NCBI GenBank assembly: GCA_038503065.1 | Contig: JBCAMK010000010.1 | Location: forward strand, 930,001-994,000 | Direction: 5' to 3' | From: Paragyromitra xinjiangensis | Lineage: Eukaryota; Ascomycota; Pezizomycetes; Pezizales; Discinaceae | Length of the DNA: 64,000 nucleotides | Shown here: positions 21,413-31,291 of the stretch, in pieces | Position numbering within the stretch: the first letter of the stretch is position 1 | How the letters are laid out: each line of letters begins with the position of its first letter | Notes under the pieces: model-generated | The model's input: the letters and a program-made list of their open reading frames with translations, nothing else | Database searches by the model: none | What the model was told of the DNA's origin: nothing | Program-made: the position numbers and the translations under genes

Positions 21413-22097
21413 TGTAACGGGGGTAGGCCTAGGTAGATAGGCTAGGTGTACGGCCGTTGCGAAATGGATATAGATCAAGTTCAGAATCCGATTCTTTTGT
21501 GCAAATTACGCAAGAATCTTAAGGGCTCAACTCTCGCTGAAGAATGGAGCAGCAGGGTGGAGCATTCGCGATGTATTTAACACCAGCGTTCCGCAGTCCT
21601 CGCTCTGCCGTGCTCTAGTGGGGGACTGGGTTTGACCCGGAGTCCCATTGCCAAATGGACTGGTGTTCTACTCCGGAAGACCTTCCGTACTTCCGGGGGC
21701 TATGCTTCAAGAGCTGCCGCACCTCCATTAGCAATCTGACCACTCTAGACTCTATGAACCACTGGCATAGTCCTGCACACTGCAGTCCTACATGCACAGT
21801 GCAGTTCAGTCTAATCCGCATGTGTTTTACTAGTAGATAGCGCTGCCAGTGCGTTGCCTATCAGCTTCCGCTGAAGCATACTGCACAGGTTGATTCAGAA
21901 CTCTACCACTTCCTCAGAGTGGTAGATGCAGCCGTCTATGTGCTGCCAGCTCGTCAGCTGGCGCACATGCGGTTCCTCTGCATCAACCAGACCAGTGGGA
22001 CGCGGTAGCTCTCTGCATGTGGGAGCAACCCCACCGATGCAGGCTCCTACTGTCCCATCAGTCCGGCCCTATTCTACTACATATGCTAGAGGCAGTA

Positions 22098-22452
22098 TAT
22101 AACAAGCGACCGCCCACCTCGCTTCCACTTCTCCTCCATCATCTCCGACCGCAAACTCAACACCACAAACTACCTCTCCCAGAACCTCACGAAACCAAAA
22201 GTCTTCATCTCTTTGGCCTCGTGTATCATCACACCCCACCTCGCTTCTGGGAACTCATCACTCCCATCGCTCCCCCATCAACCTGGCTCCCAATACTCCT
22301 CCCAGAGTATCGCCATCACCACCTGCAACTCCCGTCCGACTTGTTTGGTCCGCTACTTCGCCAACGCCAGTTGTTTCGCCCGAATTTCTCTTTTGATTCC
22401 TAGTGTCCCATCAGTCCGGGGCCCTATTCTACTCCACATACTAGAGGCAGTA
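22098..22452 (+). repeat. Duplicated LINE C leader containing a piece of the GY1 LTR
   Basis: 22098-22348 repeats the first 251 bp of the proper LINE leader (which starts again at 22453). It is followed by 55 bp of unplaced sequence (22349-22403) and then by 49 bp of GY1 LTR end (22404-22452), including GGCAGTA at the LINE junction. The same LTR end precedes the first leader copy. The pattern suggests that an RNA started in an upstream LTR or leader and was carried along. Confidence 0.8.
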
Positions 22453-22784
22453 TATAACAAGCGACCGCCCACCTCACTTCCACTTCTCCTCCATCATCTC
22501 CGACCGCAAACTCAACACCACAAACTACCTCTCCCAGAACCTCACGAAACCAAAAGTCTTCATCTCTTTGGCCTCGTGTATCATCACACCCCACCTCGCT
22601 TCTGGGAACTCATCACTCCCATCACTCCCCCATCAACCTGGCTCCCAATACTCCTCCCAGAGTATCGCCATCACCACCTGCAACTCCCGTCCGACTTGTT
22701 TGGGCACCCATCACATCCACACCTCTTGCTGGGCGCAAACGCACCTCCAGCCACCTCTCTCCTCACCTCACCCGCACCTCCAAC

Positions 22785-24218
22785 ATGTCGGCACCTGAGG
22801 GCAGCACCGCCCTCTCCGCCTTTGATCCCACTGATCTCCCAATGGAAGATAAACCTGCCTCCAATCACAGCAGCTCCTCCAGCGAACACGATGACGATGA
22901 AAGCGCCGGAGGCCAAGAATACAATTCCAACCTCAACTTCACCCAAATCCCTGCCGAAGACATGGCGAATATGACCAATGCCACCTCTACCAACTATCTT
23001 GCCTGGTTCATCCAAACCCAATTCAACACCATGAAAGATGAATTCGAAAGACAAATGGACAGCCTCCAAGCCCAAATCAAGTTCAACAACATCCAAAACA
23101 CGAACACCACTTCAAAACTCGCCGAAATTAAGGCACAAAACATCTCCCTCCAAAACACAGTCCGCTCCTTAGACGCCAGACTCCTCCACATCCAAACCAA
23201 CCAAAACGTTCAAACCACCCCCTCCACCACAAACAGCAAACCCCTCACCACAAACACCACCAAACCACCCACCAACCCTGCCAAAACGCAAGAATCCTAC
23301 GCCAGCAAAATCACAACTGCACCTGGCGAAGCAAACTACACAACTGTCACCAACAAAAAGACCCTGAAAATCCAGCCATTATACAAACCTGAGTTCACCA
23401 CTGACAAAAGGGAAATCATCATCGAACTCACAGAACCCTTACCCACCTCAGCCACCCCAGATTCCATACTGAACGCCATCAACAACCGATTAGGATCCGT
23501 CAATACATGCATCCTAGCAGTACGGAAAACCAACAATGACAACCTCATCCTCACCACCAAACCAAATGAAGCCGCTGACAAATTCATCGAACAATATGAA
23601 CATGAAATCACCTCAGCATGCAACCTCCTCAAGATCCCAATCACCAACATCAGAGTTAACAGCAGATGGTCCAAATTCATCATCGACGCCGTCCCCCTCA
23701 ATTTCAACCTCGAACCTGTCACACCCACCACTATCACCAATGCCCTCCAAGCTGCCATTCCCGACGTACAGCTAGCCCAAGCCCCAAGATGGCTTTCCAC
23801 AGAAGAAAAACGAGCCGGCAAGAAAGCCTCCTCCATCGTCATCGCCCAACCAGCCAGACACACCCTCAAATCCCTGGGCTTCACCTACCTCAACATTCTA
23901 AACGCCACATGCAAAATCCGCGAATATCACCCCATAAATCCAACCACCCAATGTCGCAACTGTCAAAAACTAGGACACCATGACGCCACATGCAAACAAG
24001 AAGTCGCCTGCGCCATCTGCGCACTTGCCCACCACACCAAAGACCACAGATGCGATCAAATCACCTGCAAAGGAGGCGCCAGATGCACGCACATGCCCCT
24101 CAGATGCGCATGCTGCAACACCAACCACCACACCGCCATTGACTGTCCCGAAAAAATGAAAACCAGAGCACTCTACCTTGCTCAACGCGCACATAAAATC
24201 AACAACCGTAATGATTAA
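22785..24218 (+). CDS. LINE C ORF1 (Gag-like zinc-knuckle protein)
   Basis: This 477-residue protein starts at MSAPEGSTALSAFDP. It has an acidic Ser-rich head, a long helical, coiled-coil-like region (about residues 60-145, including FERQMDSLQAQIKFNN and SLDARLLHIQTNQN), a Thr/Asn/Pro linker, a central domain shared with TL2 ORF1 (RWSKFIIDAVP, APRWLSTEEKRAGKKASSIV), and three knuckles: CRNCQKLGHHDATC, CAICALAHHTKDHRC and CACCNTNHHTAIDC. It likely forms multimers and binds TL1 RNA. It overlaps ORF2 by 8 nt at ATGATTAA. LINE A carries a closely similar complete ORF1. Confidence 0.92.
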   Translation: MSAPEGSTALSAFDPTDLPMEDKPASNHSSSSSEHDDDESAGGQEYNSNLNFTQIPAEDMANMTNATSTNYLAWFIQTQFNTMKDEFERQMDSLQAQIKFNNIQNTNTTSKLAEIKAQNISLQNTVRSLDARLLHIQTNQNVQTTPSTTNSKPLTTNTTKPPTNPAKTQESYASKITTAPGEANYTTVTNKKTLKIQPLYKPEFTTDKREIIIELTEPLPTSATPDSILNAINNRLGSVNTCILAVRKTNNDNLILTTKPNEAADKFIEQYEHEITSACNLLKIPITNIRVNSRWSKFIIDAVPLNFNLEPVTPTTITNALQAAIPDVQLAQAPRWLSTEEKRAGKKASSIVIAQPARHTLKSLGFTYLNILNATCKIREYHPINPTTQCRNCQKLGHHDATCKQEVACAICALAHHTKDHRCDQITCKGGARCTHMPLRCACCNTNHHTAIDCPEKMKTRALYLAQRAHKINNRND

Positions 24219-27200
24219 ACACACAACACACATCACAGGCATAGCCCAAGTGCAACAACTGAATTGCGCTAAAGGAAAGGCCTCCACCCTCTCAGTACTC
24301 CATCACGCAAACATAAACACTCAACTCGCCATACTCGCACTACAGGACCCATGGTCAGAAACCCAAGGCCTACCACCTAACATCCCTAACTTTCACCGAT
24401 TTTCACCAACTCACCAAAATCCCAAATGTGTCACCTACATAAACGCAAACATGAACCTAAACCCGCGCATTTCAACCTCTTACTTCAACAACGCCATTTC
24501 AATCATCATAACCACAGCGATAGGCGAGATCGAAATCTCCAACATCTACGCCAACCACACACCCACAACACACACCTACCTCAACATGCACAACTTCCTT
24601 CCCATGCACATGATATTAGCAGACACCAACTTACACCACACATGGTGGTACGGCTCCGAAACTGATCATCACACCTCCTCCATTAACAACACCAGACCAA
24701 TGGCCAACCAGCTCGTTGACTGGCTCGAAGACCACAATTATCAACTCATTAATCACCCAGGAACCTTCACGCATTTCCCTAGAAACGGCAACAAAAATTC
24801 CATCATCGATCTCACCCTCTTCAGAAACATACAACAATATCTCATAACGTGGCAATCTGATCAGAACCTCAGGGACAATTCTGACCACACTCTAATCACA
24901 ACAACAATATTCCTTCCACCAAAACCCACAGCCACACCTAAACGCAACCTCAGCAAAGCAAACTGGACTTTATTCCACACCATAATACAACAATCAGCAC
25001 TCAACAAATCCCTACCCACCAACGCCAGCGAAACCACAAAAGAATGTGAACAGCTCACATCTCTCATACAATTCGCCACAATCACAGCCATACCATTATC
25101 AAAGCCCAGCCAACATTCCAAGGGTTGGTGGACCAACGAACTTTCCAAACTCAAAAGGAAAATAAACACCATAAACCACACACTCAGACTACCCAACCCA
25201 CCACAAAACGCCAGGAAAACCCTTCAACACCTCCGCGCACAATGGAAATCCGAAATAATCGAAGCAAAAAAACATCACTGGCACCAGCGCCTCTCCACCA
25301 ATGACCCCCGGCAAATATGGCAAGCTATCAAACAAACCAATGGCCGAAGACCCCCCACCACCATACAAGCATTACACAACGCACCCAACTTTGAAACACA
25401 ATGCAACGCCTTTAAAACTGCCTTCTTTCCCCCCATCACTGCCTCCCCTCAGCCACTACCACAAAACTGGCTCCCCCCACCCATATCAGACCAATCTTTC
25501 AACACACCTCAAATCACCCCAGAGTTAATTTCAAAATTACTCGCCAAAACCTCTCCTGCATCTGCACCAGGACCAGATGGGATCCTCTACCCTCACATAC
25601 AACACGTTCATCAAGCCGCCCCTTCACTCATCCCCAAAATTTTCACAGCCGCCCTTCACTTTGGCGCCTTCCCTGATATATGGAAACAAGCAATCGTCAC
25701 ACCCATACCTAAATCAGGCAAAGATGACTACGCCAAACCCAATGCCTATCGGCCCATTTCGCTGTTATCATGCCTTGGCAAGCTACTAGAACGTATCATC
25801 ACCAGACAACTAGAACTTGCTGCAATAAACTCAGGTGCAATCAATCATCAGCACACAGGTGGACGTACAGGAATCTCAGCAATAGACGCCCTGCAACAAA
25901 TCATCACACCTTCTCAATCCTGGCTCGACACCCCTGTCACAACAGGACACCAAAAACAATTACGACCCTCCATCCTCACCACAGACATCGAAGGAGCATT
26001 CAACTGCGTCATCCATCAACAAATGATCGCCATCTTCCTCCACTTTAAATTCCCCACGTATCTCATACAATGGTACCGAACTTTCACCACCAACCGAACC
26101 ATAGCCTTCAGATTCAACAACACCACAAGCCCAACAACACCCTTCCACAGTGGACTCCCACAAGGATCCGCTGTTTCCTCCATTGCCTTCACCATATACA
26201 GCGCTGCCCTAGACACCGAACCTTCACCTTCCAACCTCACCTATTCCAACACATACATCGACGACAACGCCATGCTACAAGCAAGCTTCTCGCAAAAATT
26301 TGCCACTATGACATTACAACAACGTTTAAATTCTAAAATCCAAAGAGGATCATACCTCAACATCCTCTTCTCCCCGCCAAAAACAGAACTCATGCACCTG
26401 CGACTTAGCTCCAGAGCTAAAGACCCCACACCTACCCCCATCATACTTTATGATCAAAGCATCTTACCCTCTGAACAAAACCGCATGCTTGGCCTCATAA
26501 TCGATCGAAGATTAACCTTTCACCAACACACTCATCACATTGTTGCTTCCCTTCTCAAAACCAAAGGAATCATCTATCCCCTCCTCAAGTCCATACATCT
26601 CACCCCCGCCACGATACATCACATACTGCACATAGTTCACATTCCCAAAATGCTATGGGGCTCCCCCATATGGTGGACGGGCGCCCCCACTATCATAGAC
26701 AATATTCAACCAGCATATCACAGCCTCGCTCGCATCATCACTGGTCTTCCCAGAAACACCAAAATCCCCCAATTATTACGTGAAGCTTCCTTACCACCAC
26801 TCAACCTACTCCTGGATTATCACACACAAAAATATGGCATCCGCATTCTAAAAAATAACGCGCATAATCCAGCCTTCCTCCCATTATTAAAATTCCTTCC
26901 ACAAAAAACAAATTACAAAGGCACAGGGCTCAAAAGAATAGCCTCTCTACTTCAACCCCTTATCAATAATCAACCCCTCGAAAGACTTGATTACCCTTTT
27001 CAACCACACTTCCTCACACCAAACTCCCTACGAATTTCGCAACTCTCCAAACAACAAACAGCCACACAACACATCAGCTGGACAGGCACCCTCACAAACG
27101 CCTGGCTTCTATACACTGATGGCTCCCTCAGCGAAAACGGACACACATCTTCTGGAGTTTACATCGCCCACATACGCTACGGCATCACCACCCAAACCTA

Positions 27201-27903
27201 CACACATTCCTGCGCTCTCGGACACCACGCCGAAAATGAAGATGCTGAAATTCACGCCATGCAAGAAGCCCTATCTTTACTACTACAACACATTATCTAT
27301 CCAACATCCATTTACCTATGCGTCGATAACCAAAACGCCCTCAAGTCACTCACAGGAGGACCTACACACAACAAAGAATATCTATGGCACGCACTCAACG
27401 CATGCAATTCACTCCAGAACATAGGATGCTCCATCAATGGAGTATGGACCCCCTCCCACACACAAATCTTCGGTAACGAAAAAGCCGATCAATTAGCCAC
27501 ATTCGCCCACAATAAACCCCTCTGCCCATGGCATCGCCTCACCCTTGGACACCTCTCACTCCTACCCAAAAAACATTTACTCAAAACATGGGCCTCCAAC
27601 ACCACAGAGCCCACCGCATTTCACATCGCACAACACCTCACACCGCTTTCACGAAAACGATTTTCCAAACTCGCGAAAATACGCAACCAAGTACATTTTA
27701 TCGATCCTACCGGTTTTACCGACCCTCTCACATGCGCATGCGGCGAACAGGATGGCTCCCATCACCGCATCATGATTTGCAAACTTAGAAACAAAGAACG
27801 ACAAGATTTCTTTAAAGATTCGGAACCAAATTGGGATATTTTCTTTTCGCCTAAGTTAAATTTTTCTGATTTTTTTTCTTATATTGATTCTATTGGATTA
27901 TAA
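24211..27903 (+). CDS. LINE C ORF2: endonuclease, RT, RNase H
   Basis: The ATG chosen (24211, MIKHTTHITG) overlaps the ORF1 stop; an in-frame ATG also exists at 24178. About 1230 residues. The endonuclease has LALQDPWSET (Asp where TL2 has Glu), LADTNLHHTWWYG, SIIDLTLF and SDHTLITT. RT shows AYRPISLLSCLGKLLERI, LTTDIEGAFNCV, GLPQGSAVSSIAF and TYIDDNAML. RNase H shows LYTDGSLSENGHTSSG, DAEIHAMQEAL, LCVDNQNALKSL and QIFGNEKADQLA. The C-terminus has CACGEQDGSHHRIMIC. It nicks the target and reverse-transcribes the element RNA in place. All domains are open in one frame. The clustered insertion sites of the family suggest a sequence-preferring endonuclease. Confidence 0.93.
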   Translation: MIKHTTHITGIAQVQQLNCAKGKASTLSVLHHANINTQLAILALQDPWSETQGLPPNIPNFHRFSPTHQNPKCVTYINANMNLNPRISTSYFNNAISIIITTAIGEIEISNIYANHTPTTHTYLNMHNFLPMHMILADTNLHHTWWYGSETDHHTSSINNTRPMANQLVDWLEDHNYQLINHPGTFTHFPRNGNKNSIIDLTLFRNIQQYLITWQSDQNLRDNSDHTLITTTIFLPPKPTATPKRNLSKANWTLFHTIIQQSALNKSLPTNASETTKECEQLTSLIQFATITAIPLSKPSQHSKGWWTNELSKLKRKINTINHTLRLPNPPQNARKTLQHLRAQWKSEIIEAKKHHWHQRLSTNDPRQIWQAIKQTNGRRPPTTIQALHNAPNFETQCNAFKTAFFPPITASPQPLPQNWLPPPISDQSFNTPQITPELISKLLAKTSPASAPGPDGILYPHIQHVHQAAPSLIPKIFTAALHFGAFPDIWKQAIVTPIPKSGKDDYAKPNAYRPISLLSCLGKLLERIITRQLELAAINSGAINHQHTGGRTGISAIDALQQIITPSQSWLDTPVTTGHQKQLRPSILTTDIEGAFNCVIHQQMIAIFLHFKFPTYLIQWYRTFTTNRTIAFRFNNTTSPTTPFHSGLPQGSAVSSIAFTIYSAALDTEPSPSNLTYSNTYIDDNAMLQASFSQKFATMTLQQRLNSKIQRGSYLNILFSPPKTELMHLRLSSRAKDPTPTPIILYDQSILPSEQNRMLGLIIDRRLTFHQHTHHIVASLLKTKGIIYPLLKSIHLTPATIHHILHIVHIPKMLWGSPIWWTGAPTIIDNIQPAYHSLARIITGLPRNTKIPQLLREASLPPLNLLLDYHTQKYGIRILKNNAHNPAFLPLLKFLPQKTNYKGTGLKRIASLLQPLINNQPLERLDYPFQPHFLTPNSLRISQLSKQQTATQHISWTGTLTNAWLLYTDGSLSENGHTSSGVYIAHIRYGITTQTYTHSCALGHHAENEDAEIHAMQEALSLLLQHIIYPTSIYLCVDNQNALKSLTGGPTHNKEYLWHALNACNSLQNIGCSINGVWTPSHTQIFGNEKADQLATFAHNKPLCPWHRLTLGHLSLLPKKHLLKTWASNTTEPTAFHIAQHLTPLSRKRFSKLAKIRNQVHFIDPTGFTDPLTCACGEQDGSHHRIMICKLRNKERQDFFKDSEPNWDIFFSPKLNFSDFFSYIDSIGL

Positions 27904-28136
27904 GTATGCGCGAATAGTAGGGAACGATTGAATTGTCTTTTCGGTTATCTTTCTTTCCTTGGGAAAATTTTCTTTTATTATTTATTTATTTTTGTTTGAT
28001 TATTTTAGTTATTTTTAACGGGGAGGGTTTATTTGTAGTTGGCGGTGGATGAGGCGATATACTTTAGTATCAGGGCCGTAGAATTAAAACACTAAAACAC
28101 TAAAACGCTAGAGGCAGTAACGGTGTACCCGTTACA

Positions 28137-29195
28137 GATGACGATGGAAGAAGCTTTCTTGCCAGCTCGCTTTTCTTCTGTGGAGAGCCATCTTGGGGCT
28201 TGGGCTAGTTGTACATCAGGGATGGCAGCTAGAAGGGCATTAGTGATGGTGGTAGGCGTGACGGGTTCGAGATTGAAGTTAAGGGGAACAGCGTCGATGA
28301 TGAATTTTGACCATCTGCTGTTGACTCTGATGTTGGTGATTGGGATCTTGAGGAGGTTGCACGCTGAGGTGATTTCATGTTCATATTGTTCGATGAATTT
28401 GTCGGCGGCTTCGTTGGGTTTGGTGGTGAGGAAGAGGTTGTCGTTGTTGGTTTTCCAGACAGCTAGGATGCACGTGTTGACGGACCCTAGTCGGTTGTTG
28501 ATGGCATTGAGTATGGAATCTGGGGTGGCTGAGGTGGGGAGGGGTTCTGTGAGTTCGATTATGATTTCTCTTTTATCAGTGGTGAACTCAGGCTTGTATA
28601 GTGGTTGTATTTTCGGAGTCTTTTTGTTGGTGACGGTGGTGAAATTGTTTTCGCCAGGTGCAGTTGTGATTTTGCTGGCGTAGGATTCTTGCGTTTTGTT
28701 GGAAGTGTTGGATGGTTTGGTGTTGTTTGTGGTGGGAGGTTTGCTGTTCGTGGTGGGGGAAGTGGCTTGAACTTTTTGGTTGGTTTGGATGTGGAGGAGT
28801 CTGGCATCTAAGGAGCGGACTGTGTTTTGGAGGGAGATGTTTTGTGCTTTGATTTCGGCGAGTTTGGAGGTGGTGTTTGTGTTTTGGATGTTGTTAAATT
28901 TGATCTGGGCTTGAAGGCTGTCCATTTGCCTTTCAAATTCGTCTTTCATGGTGTTGAATTGGGTCTGAATGAACCAGGCGAGGTAGTTAGTGGAGGTGGC
29001 GTTGGTCATGTTCGCCATGTCTTCGGCAGGGATTTGGGTGAAATTGAGTTTCGAGTTGTACTCCTGACCTCTGACGCTTTCGTCGTCGTCGTGTTCACTG
29101 GAGGGGCTGCTGTGGTTGGATGCGGGTTTGTCTTCCATTGGGAGGTCAGTGGGGTCGAATGCGGAAAGGGCGGTACTGCCCTCAGGTGCAGACAT
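28137..29195 (-). pseudogene. LINE D ORF1, N-terminal part
   Basis: It is closely similar to LINE C ORF1 from MSAPEGSTALSAFDP to GKKASSIVI, about 353 residues, then runs into GY1 LTR sequence. The zinc knuckles are lost. Coiled-coil and central domains remain. It is broken by the LTR insertion, and translation would end a few codons inside the LTR. Confidence 0.9.
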
Positions 29196-29527
29196 GTTGG
29201 AGGTGCGGGTGAGATGGGGGGAAAGGTGACTGGAGGTGCGTTTGCGCCCAGCGAGGGGTGTGGGTGTGACGGGTGCCCAAACGAGTCGGACAGGGGTTGC
29301 GGGTGGTGATGGCGATACTCTGGGAGGAGTATTGGGAGCCAGGTTGATGGGGGAGCGATGGGAGTGATGAGTTCCCAGATGCGGAGTGGGGTGTGATGAT
29401 AAACGATGCCAGAGAGATAAAGACTTTTGGTATCGTGGGATTCTGAGAGAGGTGGTTTGTGGTGTTGAGTTTGCGGTCGGAGGTGATGGAGAGAGAATAG
29501 AAGCGAGGTGGGCGGTCGCGTGTTATA
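28137..29527 (-). mobile_element. LINE D: 5' fragment of a TL1 LINE
   Basis: The TL1 leader starts at 29527 directly next to the LTR site (29528-29540, TACTGCCTCTAGC on the plus strand), so this copy too entered a GY1 LTR at the same position. It is cut inside ORF1 at 28137 by the outer end of the GY1-A 5' LTR. The rest of the element is not found on the other side of GY1-A. Confidence 0.9.
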
Positions 29528-30214
29528 TACTGCCTCTAGCATGTGTAGTAGAATAGGGCCGGACTGATGGGACAGTAGGAGCCTGCATCGGTGGGGTTGC
29601 TCCCACATGCAGCGAGCTACCGTGTCCCACTGATCTGGTTGATACAGAGGAACCGCATGTGCGTCAGTTGACAAGCTTACGGCACATAGACGGCTGCATC
29701 TACCACTCCGAGGAAGTGGTAGAGTTCTGAATCAACCTGTGCTGTATGCATCAGCGGAAGCTGATAGGCAACGCACTGGCAGCGCTATCTACAGGCAATA
29801 CACTTGCGGATTAGACTGAACTGCGCCATGCATGTAGGACTGCCGTGTGCAGGACTATGCCGGTGGTTCATAGAGTCTAGAGTGGTCAGATTGCTAATGG
29901 AGGTGCGGCAGCTCCTGGAGCATAGCCCCCAGAAGTACGGAAGGTCTTCCGGAGTAGAACACCAGTCCATTTGGCAATGGGACTCCGGGTCAAACCCAGT
30001 CCCCCACTAGAGCACGGCAGAGTGAGGACTGCGGAACGCAGTTGTTAAATACATCGCGAATGCTCCACCCTGCTGCTTTATTCTTCATGCGATAGTGGAG
30101 CCCTTAAGATTCTTGAGTAGTTTGCATGAAAAGAATCGGATTCTGAACCTGATCTATATCCATTTCGCAACGGCCGTACACCTAGCCTATCTACCTAGGC
30201 CTACCCCCGTTACA
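29528..30214 (-). repeat. Partial GY1 LTR holding LINE D
   Basis: It reads TGTAACGGGGG from 30214 (minus strand) to GCTAGAGGCAGTA at 29528, where LINE D begins. The last 17 or so LTR bases are missing from this side. It interrupts ORF1 of LINE E. It includes the LTR hairpin with arms CTACCACT/AGTGGTAG. No internal GY1 sequence is attached. Confidence 0.9.
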
Positions 30215-30726
30215 GTAGGTGATGGGTTTGCCGTTGTTGATGAGGGGGGTGTTGCGAGGGGGGAAGGGTTGATGTTGCTATTGTTGGTGGCTAGGGGAGG
30301 AGGGTTGGTGGAGAGTCTCTTGTCCATTTTGTGCAGGAGGGTCGACATGTTGTTCATGGCGGTGGAAAGGGAGGCGACCATTTGCTGCAAGTGCTGGGTT
30401 TCTTTCTTGAGGACGTCGATATTGTCTCTTTGTTCGGAGACCTTGTGAAGGAGGAATTGGTTGTCTTCAACCATTTTGGAGTCAATGCGTGCAAAACTGC
30501 TTTTCATGAGCCAGGATTGATATTGGCCGCAGTCCTCGCCAGATGTGAGTTCCGGCATGTAGTCTTCGGTAGAATCAAAGTCTTTGAGCCAGTTGGGGGT
30601 GGAATTAGTTGGGATTTCTCCCATGTGTTCCTCGTCAAGGTATTGGGAGTCTGTGGTGAGGTTGGCTGGGCCTGCAGTCGCAGGGTCAGCAAACATGAAT
30701 AGGCCGGTGGATCCTGGGAGGGACAT
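30215..30726 (-). pseudogene. LINE E ORF1, N-terminal part, frameshifted
   Basis: The first ATG is MSLPGSTGLF at 30726, equivalent to the LINE G start. The acidic motif STPNWLKDFDSTEDYMPEL and the coiled-coil-like region match LINE G ORF1. A frame change in a C-run near 30250 moves the conserved NGKPITY into another frame, just before the LTR break. The knuckles are missing. Confidence 0.8.
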
Positions 30727-31041
30727 TTTGGTGGGTGAGCCGGATTGTGCTGGGGCAGGTGAGGGGTTTGAAAGCTCTCTTTTTCGACCGATGATGGGGA
30801 GGGTGAAGCTGGGGCCAAGGCCTACAAGCTTCACAGGAGATGGGGATGGGGTTCTGGAATGCCTCGGTGGAGTTTGAGGAGAATCCAGTGTGTTGTGGGG
30901 CAATGCGCCCGTGCTTTGTGAAACCGGGGTAAGGGTGGTGATAAATGAAGCGAGAGAGTTAAAGACTTGTGTGTTTGTGTAACGCCGTTGCAACGTAGAT
31001 TTTGGAGTTTTGCAGGGATTATTTTAGTCGCGGGGTCGGTG
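30215..31041 (-). mobile_element. LINE E: 5' fragment of a TL2 LINE
   Basis: The leader near 31041-30990 matches LINE G (AATCCCTGCAAAACTCC, CAACGGCGTTACAC). It is truncated at 30215 by the partial GY1 LTR. Its 5' end lies directly at the A-tail of LINE F, which apparently inserted beside it. Confidence 0.82.
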
Positions 31042-31291
31042 CTTTTTTTTTTTTTGAATCGATTTAGATTGACTAACTACCTACTAGCTAATCAAAATGG
31101 CACGGTATACAAAAATACATGGCCTCATCCACCACCAACCTCAAATCATCCCCGTAAAATCATAAACATAAACATGTATGAAAAATACAAAACCCTAAAA
31201 CAAACCAAATACTAAATGAAATAATAATCAAACAATTTTAATTGAAACCTCTTCCGGATACAAAGGAAAAATCCCCCGCCCGGATGAACAG

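Larger units (their letters stand above)
22098..28106 (+). mobile_element. LINE C: complete TL1 LINE inserted in the GY1-A LTR
   Basis: The 13-bp duplication GCTAGAGGCAGTA is at 22085-22097 and 28107-28119. The element has a duplicated leader, ORF1, ORF2, a 3' UTR and an (AAAACACT)n tail ending at 28106. The 3' UTR includes GGCGGTGGATGAGGCGAT (28041-28058) running into the hairpin ATAC-TTTA-GTAT (28059-28070). Both ORFs are open and carry their catalytic motifs, so this is the best candidate for an active TL1 copy in the window. Confidence 0.93.
21413..28136 (-). repeat. 5' LTR of GY1-A, interrupted by LINE C
   Basis: The LTR pieces are 21413-22097 and 28107-28136. Removing LINE C and one copy of GCTAGAGGCAGTA gives about 702 bp. 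The ends are TGTAACGGG and CCCGTTACA. It precedes gag on the minus strand and is therefore the 5' LTR. Its outer end (28136) sits inside TL1 fragment D (flank GATGA). Confidence 0.92.
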
